64,000 nt of DNA from CAMPJU01 sp036675265 (GCA_036675265.1 JAKFFJ010000076.1:62001-126000), one strand, 5' to 3'; positions 26,384-36,951 are shown, counted from the stretch's first letter. Notes: generated by a model from the sequence alone, not told the origin. Translations and numbers: made by a program.

Positions 26384-27547
26384 CTACAGCACCCGGCAGA
26401 ACACCGCCTTCAGGTAGCGCGACTCCGGCACCTGCGCGAGGAACGGATGGTCGGCGCCGGCCCCGGCGACCTTCAGGACCTGCACCGTCCGCCCGCCGAA
26501 GTACGCGGCGCGACGCAGCATGTCCAGGAACTGCTCCTCCGACACCAGCCCCGTGCAAGAGAACGTCGCCAGCAGGCCGCCGGGCGCGACCACGCCCAGC
26601 GCCAGCTTGTTCATGTCCAGGTATTTCTTCAGCGCCGGGATCACCTGCTCGCGGTCGCGGGTCATCTTCGCCGGGTCCAGGATCACCACGTCGTACCGGT
26701 CGCCGCGGTTCGCCGCGTCGCGCAGCCAGGGGAAGATGTCGGCCTGCACGAAGCGCGGTCGCACGTCGTTGAGCTTCGCATTGCCCCTGGCGATGTCGAT
26801 CACCGCCTCGTCGATGTCCACGCCGACGACCTCGGACGCGCCGCGCACCGCGGCGTAGACCGCGAAGCCGCCGGTGTTGCAGCACAGGTCGAGCACGCGC
26901 TTGCCCGCTACCTGTTGCGAGAGCCACTGCCGGTTCTCGCGCTGGTCGGCGAAGAAGCCGGTCTTGTGCGCGCCGGCGGGGTCTGCGCGGAACCTCACGC
27001 CATGCTCGGTGATGATCGCCGGCGCCGCCGGCTCGCTGCCGCGGAAGTCGAAGGACTCCTGCTTCTGCACGTGCTCGTCGGCGAACGCATGGAAGCGGCA
27101 TCCGGGGAACTGCTCGCGCAGCGCCTCGTAGATCCATTCGCGGTGGCGGAACATGCCGGCGCTGAAGTACTCCACCACCAGCAGGTCCGCATAGCGGTCC
27201 ACGACGAGGCCGGACAGGCCGTCGCCTTCGGAATGCACCACGCGCCAGGCATCGGACACCGCGTCCAGGCGCAGCACTTCGCGGCGCAGGGCGACGGCCT
27301 CGGCGATCCTGCGCGAGAACCAGCCGGCGTCGATCGGCACCGCCGGATCGGTTTCCAGGATCCGGATCGCGATGCGCGAATGCCCGTTGTAGAAGCCCCG
27401 GCCGATGAATTCGCCGTCCACGCCCACGACGTCCACGACCTCGCCTGGCCTGGGGCGCTGCGCGGGCTTGTCCACGAGGCGCTGGAAGATCCAGGGGTGG
27501 CTGGATTTCCAGGCGTTCTTGAGGCGGATCGTGGCTGGCGCGTTCAT
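26384..27547 (-). CDS. rlmI: 23S rRNA (cytosine-C5) methyltransferase, RlmI-like
   Basis: SAM-dependent methyltransferase of the RlmI/YccW family (387 aa, family about 396). An N-terminal PUA-like domain begins LKNAWKSSHPWIFQRLVD; the central part has HKTGFFADQRENR; the Rossmann domain has VLDLCCNTGGFAVYAA, and VILDPAKMTRD is the catalytic DPP-like loop. The Cys in FSCTGLVS is the nucleophile position. RlmI in E. coli makes m5C1962 of 23S rRNA; the target here is inferred from that. ATG at 27547 is the sole sensible start. Confidence 0.88.
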   Translation of the reverse strand: MNAPATIRLKNAWKSSHPWIFQRLVDKPAQRPRPGEVVDVVGVDGEFIGRGFYNGHSRIAIRILETDPAVPIDAGWFSRRIAEAVALRREVLRLDAVSDAWRVVHSEGDGLSGLVVDRYADLLVVEYFSAGMFRHREWIYEALREQFPGCRFHAFADEHVQKQESFDFRGSEPAAPAIITEHGVRFRADPAGAHKTGFFADQRENRQWLSQQVAGKRVLDLCCNTGGFAVYAAVRGASEVVGVDIDEAVIDIARGNAKLNDVRPRFVQADIFPWLRDAANRGDRYDVVILDPAKMTRDREQVIPALKKYLDMNKLALGVVAPGGLLATFSCTGLVSEEQFLDMLRRAAYFGGRTVQVLKVAGAGADHPFLAQVPESRYLKAVFCRVL

Positions 27548-27555
27548 CCGCCCAT

Positions 27556-27600
27556 TGTAGGAGCCGCCGTTGTGTGGGAGCCGCCTTGGCGGCTTCCACA
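27556..27600. repeat. GC-rich palindromic repeat, copy 2
   Basis: Two successive GGAGCCGCC units, the second pairing with GGCGGCTTCC. It lies between the divergent rlmI-like and rhomboid genes. Related to the copies at 23716-23770 and 62441-62480. Confidence 0.65.
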
Positions 27601-27651
27601 GTATCCAGCGCGCGTGCTTGCCTTTGCGGGCGCCGCCGCCATCCTCTTGGC

Positions 27652-28443
27652 ATGGACCTGCCCGACCACGACCTGCCGGCCACCCCGGCCGAAGCCGGCG
27701 CCCAGCGGGCGCGCGACCGCCGGCGCCTGCGCCGTGCCTTCTGGTGGAGCGCGGGCTTCGTCGTGCTGTTGATGCTCGTGTTCTCGGCGCAGGACGCCGG
27801 CGCGTTCGACTGGCGCGCGTGGACCGTCCGGCCCGGGTCGCTTGCCGGGCTCGCCGGGCTGGTCGGGGCGCCGCTGCTGCATGGATCCGGCGGGCACCTC
27901 GCCGCGAATTCGATGGCCCTGGTCTTCCTCGGCACGCTCGCAGGCAGCGTCTACCCGCGCGCCACGCTGCCATCGCTGCCGGTGCTGTGGCTCGGCTCGG
28001 GGCTCGGCGCCTGGTGGCTTGGCGTGGAGGGGTCCCACCACCTGGGCGCGAGCGGCCTGACCCACGGGCTCGGCTTCCTGGTGTTCACCCTGGGCGTGTT
28101 GCGCCGCGACCGTGCCGCCATCGCCGCTGCCTGCATCGCCTTCTTCCTCTACGGCGGCATGCTGCTGACGGTGCTGCCGCGCGAGGCCGGCATCTCGTGG
28201 GAATCCCACCTGGGCGGCGCGGTGGCCGGCCTGTTGTGCGCCATCGTGTTGCGCGCGCGCGATCCGCTACCGCCGCGGAAACGCTACAGCTGGGAGATCG
28301 AGGAGGAACGCGAAGCCGAGGCGCTGCGCCAGGCGCGCGACCAGTTCGAGCCCGGCCGGCCCGACGACGTGCCGGTCCTCTGGCGTCGCGAGGCGCTGGA
28401 AGAAGAACGCGGCAAGGTCCTGCACTTCCGGGCCAGGGATTGA
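27652..28443 (+). CDS. rhomboid-family intramembrane serine protease
   Basis: 263-aa membrane protease. Hydrophobic helices span residues 33-200. The catalytic Ser134 lies in GASGLTHG (GxSG) and the catalytic His186 in WESHLGGAVAG; HLAANSMAL is the HxxxN oxyanion region. A charged tail of about 60 residues follows the last helix. The ATG at 27652 removes 26 upstream residues encoded by the repeat. Substrate unknown; no partner gene nearby. Confidence 0.9.
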   Translation: MDLPDHDLPATPAEAGAQRARDRRRLRRAFWWSAGFVVLLMLVFSAQDAGAFDWRAWTVRPGSLAGLAGLVGAPLLHGSGGHLAANSMALVFLGTLAGSVYPRATLPSLPVLWLGSGLGAWWLGVEGSHHLGASGLTHGLGFLVFTLGVLRRDRAAIAAACIAFFLYGGMLLTVLPREAGISWESHLGGAVAGLLCAIVLRARDPLPPRKRYSWEIEEEREAEALRQARDQFEPGRPDDVPVLWRREALEEERGKVLHFRARD

Positions 28444-28465
28444 CGGGGCTCCCACAGGACGCGGC

Positions 28466-30976
28466 TCAGGTGCCGCGCGGCTTCGCGCGATGCGTGGCCG
28501 TCGCGGACCAAGGGTCATCGGGCCACGGGTGCTTCGGATAGCGGCCCTTCATTTCCTTCCGCACGTCCGGCCACGTCGTGTCCCAGAAGCTGCGCAGGTC
28601 GGCGGTGACCTGCAGCGGCCGGCCCGCCGGCGACAGCAGGTGCAGCAACAGCGGCACGCGCCCGTCCACGATGCGCGGCGTGTCGGCCAGCCCGAACAGT
28701 TCCTGCACCTTCGCCGCGAGCACCGGCGGCCGCGGCTCGCCATCGGCGTCGACCGCATACGTCACCGGCCGCTCCATGCCAGAGGGCACTTCGATGCGCA
28801 CGGGCGCGAGCCGGTCGAGCTCGCGCCGCTGCGACCAGTCGAGCAGGCCGTGCAATGCCTTCGAGAACGCGCCCGGGTCGAGCGCATCGAGCCGCGTCCT
28901 GCCCTCGAACGCGGGCGCCAGCCAGTCGTCCATCGTGTCCAGCAACGATTCGTCGCCCAGGTCGGGCAATCCCAGGCCCGGCATCCACGCGCGCAGGCAC
29001 TGCACGCGCGCGCGCCATTGCCGCGTCGCGTCCGTCCAGGGCAACACCTCCAGCCCGAGCGTGCGCACGGCGGCGACGAGGGCCTTCGCCGCGTGCGCGG
29101 GGTCGACCCGACCCGCCGGCCGGGCGTCGAGCACGATCGCGTCGTAGCGCGTTTCCCGCTGGGCCACCAGCGCCCGCCGTTCGGCGTCCCAGCGGATCGA
29201 ATCCTCCTCCACGAAACGTTCCGGGAACTCGCGCCGCAGGCGCGCCTCGTCGAGCGGCGCGCCCCGCAGCAGCAAGGCATCGCGCGACTCGAAGCGAAGT
29301 TCGCTCGCCACGAGCCACGGTTCGCCGAGCAATGCACTGTCGTCGACCAGCCGCGCCATGCGGCCGTTGGCGAGCGCGTAACGATGCGTGTCGCCCGGAT
29401 GCTGCCGTCCGATGCGGTCGGGGAACGCATGCAGCAGGATGTCGCCCAGCGCGTGCGGCGGTACGGCGCCCGGCGGCTGCCCGCGCGCGGACAGCCGCCG
29501 GCGCCACTGTTTCGCGGCCGCATCGATCGCGGCGAGTGCGCCGCGGCTCGCGCGGTGGTCGTCGCGTCCCGCGCGAAACGCGGCCAGCGCCTGCCAGCGT
29601 TCCGCCAGCGCGTCGCTCCGGTACGCCCCCGGCGCCGGCCGCAGCGGATCGCGCGCTTCGAGCAACGCGGCCAGGTCGCACGCGAGCGCGCGCTCCGCGT
29701 CGCCGCACGCCAGCACCATCGCGGCGATCCGCGGATGCGTGCCGAGCCCGAGCATCCGCCGGCCCAGCGCCGTGATCGCACCGCCGTGGTCGAGCGCACC
29801 GAGGCGTCGCAGCAGGTCGTGCGCCGCAGCCAGCGCCCCGGTTGGCGGTGCATCCGGGAACCGCAGGTCGTTGCTCCCCCACGCCGCCAGTTCCAGCGCC
29901 AGCCCCGCCAGGTCCACCTGCGCGATTTCCGCCCGTCGCTGCGGCTCCAGCCGTTGCGACGCCGGCCACAGCCGGTAAGCCCATCCCTCGGCCAGGCGGC
30001 CCGCGCGACCCGCGCGCTGGTCGGCCGACGCCTGCGAAATGTTGACCACGTCCAGCCGCGAGAACCCGGAGTTCGGGTCGAACCGTGGCTCCCGCGCCAG
30101 CCCCGCATCCACCACCACCCGCACCCCCGGCAACGTCACGCTCGACTCCGCCACGTTGGTCGCCAGCACCACCCGCCGCCGCCCGCCGGGATCCGGCTGC
30201 AACACCCGCGATTGCTGCTCCACTGGCAACTCGCCGTGCAGCTGCAACACGTCGGCGTCGAGCGCCGCCGCCGCGAGCACCGAAGTCACCCTGCCGATTT
30301 CGCGCTGCCCCGGCAGGAACACCAGCACGTCGCCCGGATGCGCCGCCAGCGCCTCGCGCACCACGCGCGCCGCATGCCGTTCCAGCGACTCGTCGCGCTT
30401 CGCCGGCGCATGCGCGATGGTCACCGGATGGCGCCTCCCCGCGCTTGCCAGGCGCGGCGCATCCAGCCACTGCGCCAGCCGCTCCCCATCGAGCGTGGCC
30501 GACATCAGCACGATCCGCAGGTCCTCGCGCAGCCCCGCCTGCACGTCGAGCGCGAGCGCCAGCGCCAGGTCCCCCGCGAGATGCCGCTCGTGCACCTCGT
30601 CGAACAACACCGCACCGATCCCCTCCAGCATCGGATCGTCCTGCAACATCCGCGCCAGGATGCCCTCGGTCACCACCTCGATCCGCGTCGACGGCCCCAC
30701 CCGGCGGTCGAAGCGCACCCGATACCCCACGGCCTGGCCGACATCCTCCCCGAGCGCCCGCGCCATAAACCCCGCGGCCGCCCGCGCCGCCACCCGCCGC
30801 GGCTCCAGCATCACGATCTTCCGTCCCCCGAGCCACGCCTCGTCGAGCAGCGCCAACGGCACCCGCGTCGTCTTGCCCGCCCCCGGCGGCGCCTCGATCA
30901 ACAGCCGCGGATACCCGGCAAGACTCTCCCGAATCTCCGGCAACAACGCATCGATCGGCAACTCTGCTCCACTCAT
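28466..30976 (-). CDS. hrpB: ATP-dependent helicase HrpB
   Basis: 836-aa DEAH-type RNA helicase (family about 820-840). Motif I is APPGAGKTTRVPL, motif II DEVHERH, motif III MSATLDGE, and motif VI QRAGRAGR. The C-terminal half has the HrpB-specific domain with PVTYAVDADGEPRPPVLAAK and the WPDVRKEMKGRYPKHPWPDDP ending, both diagnostic. HrpB's cellular role is poorly defined. The stop lies 22 bp from the convergent rhomboid gene end. Confidence 0.93.
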   Translation of the reverse strand: MSGAELPIDALLPEIRESLAGYPRLLIEAPPGAGKTTRVPLALLDEAWLGGRKIVMLEPRRVAARAAAGFMARALGEDVGQAVGYRVRFDRRVGPSTRIEVVTEGILARMLQDDPMLEGIGAVLFDEVHERHLAGDLALALALDVQAGLREDLRIVLMSATLDGERLAQWLDAPRLASAGRRHPVTIAHAPAKRDESLERHAARVVREALAAHPGDVLVFLPGQREIGRVTSVLAAAALDADVLQLHGELPVEQQSRVLQPDPGGRRRVVLATNVAESSVTLPGVRVVVDAGLAREPRFDPNSGFSRLDVVNISQASADQRAGRAGRLAEGWAYRLWPASQRLEPQRRAEIAQVDLAGLALELAAWGSNDLRFPDAPPTGALAAAHDLLRRLGALDHGGAITALGRRMLGLGTHPRIAAMVLACGDAERALACDLAALLEARDPLRPAPGAYRSDALAERWQALAAFRAGRDDHRASRGALAAIDAAAKQWRRRLSARGQPPGAVPPHALGDILLHAFPDRIGRQHPGDTHRYALANGRMARLVDDSALLGEPWLVASELRFESRDALLLRGAPLDEARLRREFPERFVEEDSIRWDAERRALVAQRETRYDAIVLDARPAGRVDPAHAAKALVAAVRTLGLEVLPWTDATRQWRARVQCLRAWMPGLGLPDLGDESLLDTMDDWLAPAFEGRTRLDALDPGAFSKALHGLLDWSQRRELDRLAPVRIEVPSGMERPVTYAVDADGEPRPPVLAAKVQELFGLADTPRIVDGRVPLLLHLLSPAGRPLQVTADLRSFWDTTWPDVRKEMKGRYPKHPWPDDPWSATATHRAKPRGT

Positions 30977-31006
30977 TCCCGAAGGATAGGGAATCCGGAA
31001 CGGGAC

Positions 31007-31121
31007 GGCCGTGGCTGTCGTGGGGGCGCTGCGCCAAGCAAACCAAGGATGGTTTGCGCGCGACTCAGGCCATGGATGGCCTGAGCTCGCGAAAAGCAGC
31101 GCCCCCGCGGCAGCCACGGCC
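31007..31121. repeat. nested palindrome: long stem enclosing two hairpins
   Basis: Outer arms 31007-31032 and 31096-31121 pair at 24 of 26 positions by my count. Inside are hairpin 1 (31038-31044 with 31051-31057, loop AAGGAT) and hairpin 2 (31064-31071 with 31078-31085, loop ATGGAT). The loops differ by one base. It occupies the divergent hrpB-tatD intergenic region. Confidence 0.85.
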
Positions 31122-31149
31122 CCGCCCGAAGCCGTGATAATCCGCCCCC

Positions 31150-31965
31150 ATGGACCTGATCGACATTGGCGCCAACCTCACCCACGACAGCTTCGACCAC
31201 GACCGCGACGCCGTGCTCCAGCGCGCGCGCAACGCCGGCGTCGTGCAGATGGTGGTGACCGGGGCGAGTCGCGAGCATTCGCCCCAGGCACTGGCGCTGG
31301 CGCGCGCCCACACGGGCGAACTGTTCGCGACCGCGGGCGTGCACCCGCACCACGCGACCGAGTACACCGCCGAGTGCGATGCGGAGATCCGCGCACTGGT
31401 GGCGCAGCCGGAGGTGGTGGCGGTCGGCGAATGCGGCCTGGACTACTTCCGCGACCTCTCCCCACGGCATGCACAGCGCAGGGCGTTCGAGCTGCAGCTT
31501 GAGGTCGCCGCCGACAGCGGCAAGCCCCTGTTCCTCCACCAGCGCGATGCCCACCGGGACTTCGTCGATGTCATGAAGGCGTTCGACGGACGCATCGGTC
31601 CGGCCGTCGTCCATTGCTTCACCGGCACCCGCGAGGAACTGTTCGAGTGCCTCGACCACGACTGGCACATCGGCATCACCGGTTGGCTCTGCGACGAGCG
31701 CCGCGGCCTGCACCTGCGCGAACTCGTCAAGTCGATCCCGGCCAACCGGCTGATGATCGAGACCGACGCACCGTACCTGCTCCCGCGCACCGTGAGGCCC
31801 GCGCCTTCCCACCGACGCAACGAGCCCATGTACCTGGCGCACATCGTCGAGGAACTGGCCCGCGACCGCGGTGAATCCGTCGAAGAGACCGCGGCGACAA
31901 CGACCGCCGCCGCCCGCGACTTCTTCCGCCTGCCTCCTACGACCGCAGGCCGACGCCGCGCTTGA
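31150..31965 (+). CDS. tatD: TatD family metal-dependent DNase
   Basis: 271-aa TIM-barrel metallohydrolase. The start MDLIDIGANLTHDSF is typical of TatD itself (NLTH in place of the HxH of the YcfH/YjjV relatives). AVGECGLDYFRDLSPR carries the metal-binding Glu, FLHQRDAH and VVHCFTG the His ligands, and IETDAPYLLPR the final Asp. TatD enzymes are 3'-5' exonucleases linked to DNA repair and turnover. Its last 29 bp overlap the end of the opposite-strand ABC permease gene. Confidence 0.93.
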   Translation: MDLIDIGANLTHDSFDHDRDAVLQRARNAGVVQMVVTGASREHSPQALALARAHTGELFATAGVHPHHATEYTAECDAEIRALVAQPEVVAVGECGLDYFRDLSPRHAQRRAFELQLEVAADSGKPLFLHQRDAHRDFVDVMKAFDGRIGPAVVHCFTGTREELFECLDHDWHIGITGWLCDERRGLHLRELVKSIPANRLMIETDAPYLLPRTVRPAPSHRRNEPMYLAHIVEELARDRGESVEETAATTTAAARDFFRLPPTTAGRRRA

Positions 31966-32739
31966 GCAGCACCAGGCAGATCGCGCCCAGCACCGCGGTG
32001 AAACCGAGCATCAGCACGTATGCCACCCAGACCGGCACGTCGGACACGCCGAGCAGGCCGTAGCGGAAGGCGTTGACCATGTAGAAGATCGGGTTGGCGT
32101 AGGTCGCGGCCTCGGCCCAGTCGGGCAGCAACGTGACCGAGTAGAAGACGCCGCCCAGGTAGGTCAGCGGGGTGAGGATGAACGTCGGCACGATCGCGAC
32201 GTCGTCGAACTTCCTGGCGAACAGCGCATTGAGGAACCCCGCCAGCGCGAAGATCGTCGCGCCCAGCAGCACCGTGGTCAGCGTGACGAACGGATGCGGC
32301 ATCCGCACGTCGGTGAACAGCGTCGCGATCATCAGCACCACCGCGCCGACCAGCACGCCGCGCAGCACCGCGCCGGCCACGTAGCCGCCCAGGATCACCC
32401 AGTTGGGCATCGGGCTGACCAGCAGCTCCTCCACGTGGCGCCCGAACTTCGCGCCGAAGAAGCTCGAGGAGATGTTGCCGTAGCTGTTCTGGATCACGCT
32501 CATCATCACCAGGCCGGGAACGATGAAGTCCATGTAGCCGATGCCGTCCATGGTCCCGATGCGCGAGCCGATCAGGCCGCCGAAGATCAGGAAGTACAGC
32601 GTCATCGTGATCGCCGGCGGCACCAGCGTCTGGGTCCAGATGCGCAGGATGCGCGAGACCTCGCGGCGCGCGATGGTGCCCAGCGCGATGAAGTTGCGGC
32701 GCAACGGGGAAGCGCCCCGTGCCTGGGCGGTGGTGGCGT

Positions 32740-32743
<4 letters not shown>
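31937..32743 (-). CDS. ABC-2 type transporter permease
   Basis: 268-aa inner-membrane permease with about six helices and the ABC-2 pattern: RREVSRILRIWTQTLVPPAI near the start, VPGLVMMSVIQNSYGN, and LTPLTYLGGVFYSV. It resembles the YadH family that pairs with YadG. The ATG at 32743 overlaps the stop of the ATPase gene (ATGA). Drug or lipid-like export is possible; the substrate is not evident. The 3' end overlaps tatD on the other strand. Confidence 0.9.
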
Positions 32744-33711
<968 letters not shown>

Positions 33712-33797
33712 TTGCACAGGGGCGCCGGGGACCCGGCGACGGGGCCGGTAGTATAGGCGGCCTTCGGAAGCCCCTTCCGGCAACACACCGTCCTGTC

Positions 33798-34562
33798 GTG
33801 CCCGTCCATTTCCCCCTCAAGCTGGTCGATCGCCGGATGCTCGCGCCGACCGTGGCCCACCTCAGCTTCGTCCGCGCGGACGGGCAGCCGCTGGACTTCA
33901 TCCCCGGCCAGTTCGTGCAGGTGCACTTCCACTACGGCGACGGGACCCCGACCAAGCGCAGCTATTCGCTGGCGACCATCCACGACCACGCGCTGGGGCC
34001 CGGCGAGGCGGTGGAGATCGCGGTCAGCTACGTGCCGGGTGGCGCGGCGACGGCCTTGTTCGAGGGACTGGACACCGGCGGCACCATCGACGCGAGCGGT
34101 CCCTACGGGCGCTTCGTGCTCATGCCCACCGACGCCAACCGGCGCTACCTGCTGATCGGCACCGGCACCGGCGTGACGCCCTACCGGGCGATGCTGCCCC
34201 AGCTCGAGCGCCTGTTCGCGGAGCGCGACCTCCGCGTCGTGCTGCTGTTCGGGGCGCGCAACCCGCAGGAGCTGCTGTACGGCGACGAGTTCCGTGCGTT
34301 CGCCGATCGCTTCCCGGACCGGTTCCGCTTCGTGCCGTGCTTCTCCCGCGAGCTCCCGGCGGCCGGGTCGCTGCACGCCCATGCCGACGTGCGCCACGGC
34401 TACGTGCAGCAGTTCCTGGCCGAGTTCGCCCCGGATGCCGCCGGCGACATCGCCTACCTCTGCGGCAACCCGAACATGGTCGACGCCTGCTTCGAGTCGC
34501 TGAAGGCATCCGGCCTGGACGTGAAGCAGGTCCGCCGCGAGAAATACGTCTCGTCCAAATAA
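33798..34562 (+). CDS. fpr: ferredoxin--NADP reductase
   Basis: 254-aa FAD enzyme moving electrons between NADPH and ferredoxin or flavodoxin, important in oxidative stress and iron-sulfur repair. The FAD motif is TKRSYSLA, the NADP motif GTGTGVTPYRAM, with CGNPNMVD near the end, and the terminal residues VRREKYVSSK place an aromatic Tyr close to the C-terminus as in the bacterial class. It starts at GTG 33798, divergent from the ABC operon with an 86-bp gap. Confidence 0.9.
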   Translation: MPVHFPLKLVDRRMLAPTVAHLSFVRADGQPLDFIPGQFVQVHFHYGDGTPTKRSYSLATIHDHALGPGEAVEIAVSYVPGGAATALFEGLDTGGTIDASGPYGRFVLMPTDANRRYLLIGTGTGVTPYRAMLPQLERLFAERDLRVVLLFGARNPQELLYGDEFRAFADRFPDRFRFVPCFSRELPAAGSLHAHADVRHGYVQQFLAEFAPDAAGDIAYLCGNPNMVDACFESLKASGLDVKQVRREKYVSSK

Positions 34563-34661
34563 CCGTGCGGGACCGCTGACCAATGTCACATTTCCCCATG
34601 GGGTGCCGTCTGGCATCCTGAGGCGCGCGCTTCCGCCGCGCGTTCGCACCACGGGGAAACC

Positions 34662-36203
34662 ATGCGCAAGACACGATTGATGCCCGCGGCCCCTGGGCCC
34701 GCCCTGCTGTTCGCTGCCCTGCTGCTGGCCGGCTGCAACGCGCCGCCCGGCGGATCCGGCGCCGCCGAGGCCGTCTCCATCACCGCCGAGGGCGGCCTGC
34801 ACTACGGCCAGCTCGCCTTCGAGCCCTGCGCGCTGAGCGTGCCCGGGCTGGAGGCGGTCGAAGCCCAGTGCACCACCCTGGCGGTGCCCGAGAACCACGC
34901 CGACCCGGACGGCCGCCGGATCGCGCTGTCGATCGCCTGGATCCCGGCGCGTGGGGAAGGCGAGCCGGATCCGATCTTCATGATCGCCGGCGGCCCCGGC
35001 CAGTCCGCGCTGGAGAGCTACCCGATGCTGCACGGCGCCTTCTCCGATGCGCGCCGCAACCGGCACGTGCTGCTGGTCGACGCACGCGGCACCGGTGGCT
35101 CGCATCCGCTGTCGTGCAAGGACGACGAGGGCGAGAACGCCTTCATCGACGAGGAGGACGTGTCGCCGGAGGCGGCGCGCCGGTTCGCCGAGCGCTGCCT
35201 GGACCAGCTCGACGACGACAGCGACCTGCGCTTCTACACCACCACCGACCACGTCCAGGACCTGGACCTGGTGCGCGAACTGGTGGGTGCCGACAAGGTC
35301 AACCTGATCGGCGTTTCGTATGGCACGCGGGTGGCGCAGCAGTACGCCGGGCGATACCCGCAACACACGCGCACCGTCACCCTCGACTCGGTCGTGCCCA
35401 ACGACCTCGCATTGGGCGGCGAGCACGCGCGGAACCTCGAGGATGCACTGACCGAGCAGTTCTCGCGCTGCCGCGCCGCCGCGGCATGCCTGGAGAACCT
35501 GGGCGATCCCGCGAAGCACCTGGTGCAGGTGCGCGACACGTTGGCCATCGGGAACCTGGCGCCGGTCCGCTTCCGCGACCCGGTGACGGGCGAGTGGCGC
35601 AGCGAAACACCGACGTTCGGCGACCTGGCCATCCTGTTGCGCATGTACGCCTACCAGCCGGCCGCGGCGGCGACCTTGCCGCTGCTGTTGTCGGAGGCGG
35701 CCGACGGCCACTACGAGCCGCTGCTGGCGCAGTCGCGGATGCTGCTGGACAGCGTGTCCGACTCGATCATGCACGGCATGCAGCTGTCGGTGATGTGCAC
35801 CGAGGACTACCCGGAGCTGCAGGCAGACCCGGACGACGCCGGCACCGTGCTGGGCACGGAGCTGGTCGACTTCTCGCGCGCGCAGTGCGCGGTATGGCCG
35901 AAGGGCGAGCGTCCGGCGGATTTCCGCGAGCCGCTCTCCGGCGACGTGCCGGTGCTGGCGATCACCGGCGAACTCGACCCGGTGACCCCGCCGCGTTACG
36001 GCGACGCGGTGGTCGAGCACCTGCCGAATGGCCGGCACCTGGTCCTGGCCGGACAGGGCCACAGCGTGCTGGGCGCCGGCTGCATGCCGGAACTCTTCGC
36101 GCAGTTCCTGGAGACCGCCGACGCGAAGGCGCTCGATGCGGACTGCCTTTCGCGCCTGCGCGCCACGCCGCCATTCGCCGGCCACTACGGCTGGGAGCCC
36201 TGA
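34662..36203 (+). CDS. alpha/beta hydrolase lipoprotein with TAP-like C-terminus
   Basis: 513-aa secreted hydrolase. The signal peptide ends in the lipobox LLAGC (Cys25), so it is membrane-anchored in the periplasm or outside. The hydrolase core shows FMIAGGPGQSA (oxyanion), the nucleophile Ser near residue 218 in GVSYGTRVAQ, the Asp in ITGELDPVTPP and the His in GQGHSVL. This resembles the tripeptidyl aminopeptidase/proline iminopeptidase-like family, so peptide hydrolysis is likely but unproven. Only 1 bp separates it from natA, so it may be co-transcribed. Confidence 0.85.
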   Translation: MRKTRLMPAAPGPALLFAALLLAGCNAPPGGSGAAEAVSITAEGGLHYGQLAFEPCALSVPGLEAVEAQCTTLAVPENHADPDGRRIALSIAWIPARGEGEPDPIFMIAGGPGQSALESYPMLHGAFSDARRNRHVLLVDARGTGGSHPLSCKDDEGENAFIDEEDVSPEAARRFAERCLDQLDDDSDLRFYTTTDHVQDLDLVRELVGADKVNLIGVSYGTRVAQQYAGRYPQHTRTVTLDSVVPNDLALGGEHARNLEDALTEQFSRCRAAAACLENLGDPAKHLVQVRDTLAIGNLAPVRFRDPVTGEWRSETPTFGDLAILLRMYAYQPAAAATLPLLLSEAADGHYEPLLAQSRMLLDSVSDSIMHGMQLSVMCTEDYPELQADPDDAGTVLGTELVDFSRAQCAVWPKGERPADFREPLSGDVPVLAITGELDPVTPPRYGDAVVEHLPNGRHLVLAGQGHSVLGAGCMPELFAQFLETADAKALDADCLSRLRATPPFAGHYGWEP

Positions 36204-36204
36204 C

Positions 36205-36951
36205 ATGATCGAAGTCGACAACCTGCACAAGACCTTCAAGGCCAGGACCGGCCCGGTGCACGCGGTGGCCGGCGTCGGCTTCACCGCCCGCGATGGCCAG
36301 ATCACCGGCCTGCTCGGGCCCAACGGCGCGGGCAAGACCACGACGCTGCGCATGCTCTACACGCTGATGCAGCCCGACAAGGGCAGCGTCAAGGTCGACG
36401 GCATCGACATCGCAGCCGACGCCACCGCCGTGCGCCGCAACCTGGGCGTGCTGCCGGACGCGCGTGGCGTCTACAAGCGACTGACCGCGCGCGAGAACAT
36501 CGCGTATTTCGGCCGCCTGCACGGCATGGCCGACGCGGCGATCGCCGCGCGCACCGCGAAGCTCGCGGCCACGCTGCAGATGGAGGACTTCCTGGACCGC
36601 CGCACGGAGGGCTTCTCGCAGGGCCAGCGCACCAAGACCGCGATTGCGCGGGCGCTGGTGCACTCGCCGCGCAACGTGATCCTGGACGAACCCACCAACG
36701 GCCTGGACGTGATGACTACCCGCGGGCTGCGCGAGTTCCTGCGCCAGCTGCGCGCCGAGGGCCACTGCGTGATCTTCTCCAGCCACATCATGCAGGAGGT
36801 CGCCGCGCTGTGTGACCGGATCGTGGTGATCGCCGGCGGCGAGGTGAAGGCGGAAGGCACGCCCGACGAACTGCGTGCCCGCAGCGGCCACGACAACCTC
36901 GAGGACGCCTTCGTCCGGCTGATCGGCTCGGAGGAGGGCCTGCACGCATGA
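36205..36951 (+). CDS. natA: ABC transporter ATP-binding protein, NatA-like
   Basis: 248-aa ATPase with Walker A GPNGAGKTT, the unusual signature FSQGQRTK, Walker B VILDEPTNGLD and SSHIMQEV. FSQGQ in place of LSGGQ is typical for NatA-type ATPases. With the permease just after it (ATGA overlap) it should form an exporter like NatAB of Bacillus, which extrudes sodium; in Gram-negative bacteria the substrate is often uncertain. Confidence 0.9.
   Translation: MIEVDNLHKTFKARTGPVHAVAGVGFTARDGQITGLLGPNGAGKTTTLRMLYTLMQPDKGSVKVDGIDIAADATAVRRNLGVLPDARGVYKRLTARENIAYFGRLHGMADAAIAARTAKLAATLQMEDFLDRRTEGFSQGQRTKTAIARALVHSPRNVILDEPTNGLDVMTTRGLREFLRQLRAEGHCVIFSSHIMQEVAALCDRIVVIAGGEVKAEGTPDELRARSGHDNLEDAFVRLIGSEEGLHA

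Noticed and set aside
28490..31084. 864-codon plus-strand frame opposite hrpB
   Set aside because: Same reason: it mirrors the HrpB coding region and has no recognisable protein features.
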